Positions 38,899 to 40,703 of a stretch of 40,703 nt of DNA are shown piece by piece (position 1 is the first letter of the stretch; every line of letters starts with the position of its first letter). Origin of the DNA: Comamonas sp. lk. GTDB lineage: Bacteria; Pseudomonadota; Gammaproteobacteria; Burkholderiales; Burkholderiaceae_C. The stretch is from NCBI GenBank assembly GCA_945865675.1, contig CAMBFO010000014.1:1-40703 (forward strand), written 5' to 3'. The translations under genes were made by a program, and so were the position numbers. A model generated the notes under the pieces. It was given only the letters and a program-made list of their open reading frames with translations. It was not told the origin of the DNA and ran no database searches.

Positions 38899-39980
38899 CC
38901 CAAAGCTTTCACAACCGCATCGCCCATCTCGCGCGTACCGACCTTGGATGTTCCGGGGCTGTAGATATCGGGGGTACGCAGACCTTGCGTCAACACGGCG
39001 TCCACGGCTTTTTCGATGCGGGCAGCGGCCTCAGGCTGCTTGAGACTAAAGCGCAGCATCATGGCGGCGCTCAGGATGGTGGCCAGCGGGTTGGCTACGC
39101 CCTGGCCGGCGATATCGGGCGCGCTGCCGTGGCTGGGTTCGTACAGACCCTGGTTGCGGCTGTTCAGGCTGGCCGAGGGCAGCATGCCGATGGAGCCAGT
39201 CAGCATGGAAGCTTCGTCGCTCAGGATGTCGCCGAACATATTGCCGGTCACCACCACGTCAAAGCGCTTGGGCTGCTTGACCAATTGCATGGCGGCGTTG
39301 TCCACATACATATGGTCCAACGCAACGTCAGGGTACTCTTTGCCGACTTCGGTGACCACATCTTTCCAAAACTGGAAGGTCTCCAGCACATTGGCTTTGT
39401 CCACGCTGGTGACGCGGCCTTCGCTGCCCGCGGCTTTGCGGGTGCGGGCTGCTTGAAACGCCGCGTGGGCGATGCGCTCAATTTCGGGTTTGGAGTAGCG
39501 CATGGTGTCGAAGGCTTCTTCGGCGCCGGGAAAGTGGCCATCCATGGCGGTACGCCGGCCGCGCGGTTGGCCAAAATATATGTCGCCAGTCAGTTCGCGG
39601 ATGATCAGGATGTTCAGGCCCGAGATCAATTCAGGCTTAAGGCTAGATGCATTGACCAGTTGCTCATAGCAAATAGCGGGGCGGAAATTGGCGAACAAGC
39701 CCAGGTGTTTGCGCAGGCCCAAAATGGCTTGCTCGGGCCGCAGGGCGCGCTCGAGCGTGTCGTATTTCCAGTCGCCGACCGCGCCGAACAAAATCGCATC
39801 GGCGTCTTTGGCCAATTGCAAAGTCGAATCGGGCAGCGGGTGTCCGTGCGACTCATAGGCGGCGCCACCGACAGGCGCGCTTTCCATGGTGAAGGACAGG
39901 TCCAGGGCTTTGAGCACCTTGATGGCCTCGGCCACAATTTCGGTCCCTATGCCGTCGCCCGGCAGGATTGCAATTTTCAT
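38895..39980 (-). CDS. leuB: 3-isopropylmalate dehydrogenase
   Basis: A 361-residue enzyme. It starts [18 protein letters not shown], with substrate-binding arginines in the [22 protein letters not shown] region, [30 protein letters not shown] and the metal-binding aspartates in [34 protein letters not shown] is near the C-terminus. It oxidises and decarboxylates 3-isopropylmalate in leucine synthesis. It follows leuD by 24 nt with a GAGAG-type site. Confidence 0.98.
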   Translation of the reverse strand: MKIAILPGDGIGTEIVAEAIKVLKALDLSFTMESAPVGGAAYESHGHPLPDSTLQLAKDADAILFGAVGDWKYDTLERALRPEQAILGLRKHLGLFANFRPAICYEQLVNASSLKPELISGLNILIIRELTGDIYFGQPRGRRTAMDGHFPGAEEAFDTMRYSKPEIERIAHAAFQAARTRKAAGSEGRVTSVDKANVLETFQFWKDVVTEVGKEYPDVALDHMYVDNAAMQLVKQPKRFDVVVTGNMFGDILSDEASMLTGSIGMLPSASLNSRNQGLYEPSHGSAPDIAGQGVANPLATILSAAMMLRFSLKQPEAAARIEKAVDAVLTQGLRTPDIYSPGTSKVGTREMGDAVVKALG

Positions 39981-40004
39981 GGAGGTGCTCTCTTCTACGT
40001 GTTT

Positions 40005-40649
40005 TTACATGGTGTGTGCCAGCCAAGGCTTAGTGGCCAGGCGCTGCGCTTCAAAGGCGCGGATTTTGTCGGCGTTGCGCAGCGTCAGGCCGATATCGTC
40101 CAAACCATTGAGCAGGCAAAACTTACGGAAGGCCTGCACTTCAAATGCGATTTCCTCGCCTTGCGGACGGATGACGCACTGGCGCTCCAAATCGATGGTC
40201 AGCGTGAAGCCAGGAAATGCCAGCGCCTCGCTAAATAGCTTGTCCACTACGGAATCGGGCAGCACGATGGGCAAGAGCCCGTTCTTGAAGCAATTGTTGA
40301 AAAAGATGTCGGCAAAGCTGGGCGCAATGATGGCCCTAAAGCCATACTGATCCAGCGCCCAGGGCGCATGCTCGCGCGACGAGCCGCAGCCGAAATTTTT
40401 GCGCGCCAGCAGTACCGATGCGCCAGCGTAGCGCGGCTGGTTGAGCACAAAGTCGGGATTGGGTTTGCGCGTGGCCGGGTCCTGTCCGGGCTCACCATGG
40501 TCTAGGTAGCGCCATTGGTCAAATAAATTAGGGCCGAAGCCAGTTTTTTTGATGGACTTGAGGAACTGCTTAGGAATGATGGCATCGGTGTCCACGTTTT
40601 CGCGGTCCATGGGCGCCACCAAGCCTTGGTGTACGGTAAATTGTTGCAT
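40005..40649 (-). CDS. leuD: 3-isopropylmalate dehydratase small subunit
   Basis: A 214-residue subunit of normal length. It starts [29 protein letters not shown], with [15 protein letters not shown] as the family signature. With LeuC it isomerises 2-isopropylmalate to 3-isopropylmalate. I start at ATG 40649; the frame is open to 40697, but that extension overlaps the end of leuC. It lies 13 nt after leuC and ahead of leuB. Confidence 0.97.
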   Translation of the reverse strand: MQQFTVHQGLVAPMDRENVDTDAIIPKQFLKSIKKTGFGPNLFDQWRYLDHGEPGQDPATRKPNPDFVLNQPRYAGASVLLARKNFGCGSSREHAPWALDQYGFRAIIAPSFADIFFNNCFKNGLLPIVLPDSVVDKLFSEALAFPGFTLTIDLERQCVIRPQGEEIAFEVQAFRKFCLLNGLDDIGLTLRNADKIRAFEAQRLATKPWLAHTM

Positions 40650-40662
40650 CGCCTGGCTTTCT

Positions 40663-40703
40663 TCAAAGGTATTTACGCACGTCCACAAAGTGGCCATGGA
40701 TGG
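40663..40703 (-). CDS. leuC: LeuC C-terminal end (partial, runs off the window)
   Basis: The last 41 nt on the minus strand read, in one frame, [12 protein letters not shown] and a TGA at 40663-40665. GHFVD-I/V-R is the usual C-terminus of the 3-isopropylmalate dehydratase large subunit. The stop is 13 nt before leuD, as expected for a leuC-leuD-leuB operon. Identity rests on 12 residues plus position. Confidence 0.8.
   Translation of the reverse strand, partial: IHGHFVDVRKYL

Noticed and set aside
38985-40238. 417-codon plus-strand frame opposite leuB/leuD, and similar frames opposite trpB and asd
   Set aside because: These are antisense shadows rich in Gly, His and Ala with no recognisable domain, over genes with complete catalytic motifs.
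40650-40697. N-terminal extension of leuD to an ATG at 40697
   Set aside because: These bases are the last codons of leuC in another frame, and the LeuD family starts at the ATG at 40649.

Overview
The window reads as chromosomal core genome of a betaproteobacterium in Burkholderiales, most likely Comamonadaceae or a close relative. The basis is gene content and order: hisS-yfgM-bamB-der-hfq-hflX-hflK-hflC-hisZ-purA on one strand, and leuC-leuD-leuB / asd / fimV-truA-trpF-trpB-trpA-accD on the other. Further support comes from the HisZ paralogue, the long betaproteobacterial type of IspG, moderately high GC and frequent GTG or TTG starts. Coding is dense, with many 1-15 nt overlaps. I saw no tRNA, rRNA, insertion sequence, prophage or CRISPR array.

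Layout. 1-2831 (+): phoU-phoB-phoR, the phosphate-sensing end of a pst-pho operon. 2928-6138 (+): zapE and a DinG/YoaA-type Fe-S helicase. 6125-6991 (-): bamD, divergent from rluD. 6990-12604 (+): rluD, scpB, rluB, ndk, rlmN, pilW/pilF. 12597-20841 (+): rodZ-like, ispG, hisS, yfgM, bamB, der, hfq, hflX. 20881-27681 (+): hflK, hflC, hisZ, purA, a phosphoribosyltransferase and a MetC-like lyase. 27667-29770 (-): lysS and a YgjP-type metallopeptidase. 29918-30487 (+): a YggT-family membrane protein. 30514-36751 (-): fimV-truA-trpF-trpB-trpA-accD. 36900-38018 (-): asd. 38425-38898 (+): a small flavin-barrel protein. 38895-40703 (-): leuB, leuD and the last codons of leuC.

The genes cover outer-membrane assembly (bamB, bamD, yfgM), type IV pilus and polarity functions (pilW, fimV), cell shape and division (rodZ, zapE, scpB), RNA and ribosome modification (rluD, rluB, rlmN, truA, der, hflX, hfq), membrane protein quality control (hflKC), and amino-acid and nucleotide synthesis (trp, leu, asd, his, purA).

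The most interesting unexplained stretch is the 406-nt gap between asd and the flavin-barrel gene (38019-38424). Reading toward asd, a TACAAT -10 element sits six bases before an ATG. That ATG opens a 31-codon ORF ending Ile-Ile-Thr-Lys-Thr-Thr-Thr-Gly-stop. The ORF runs into overlapping, mutually exclusive hairpins ahead of asd. This is the layout of a translating-leader attenuator for the aspartate-family pathway, although no canonical U-tract terminator is visible. On the other strand of the same gap, a terminator-like hairpin with a U-rich tail sits directly ahead of the flavin-barrel gene.
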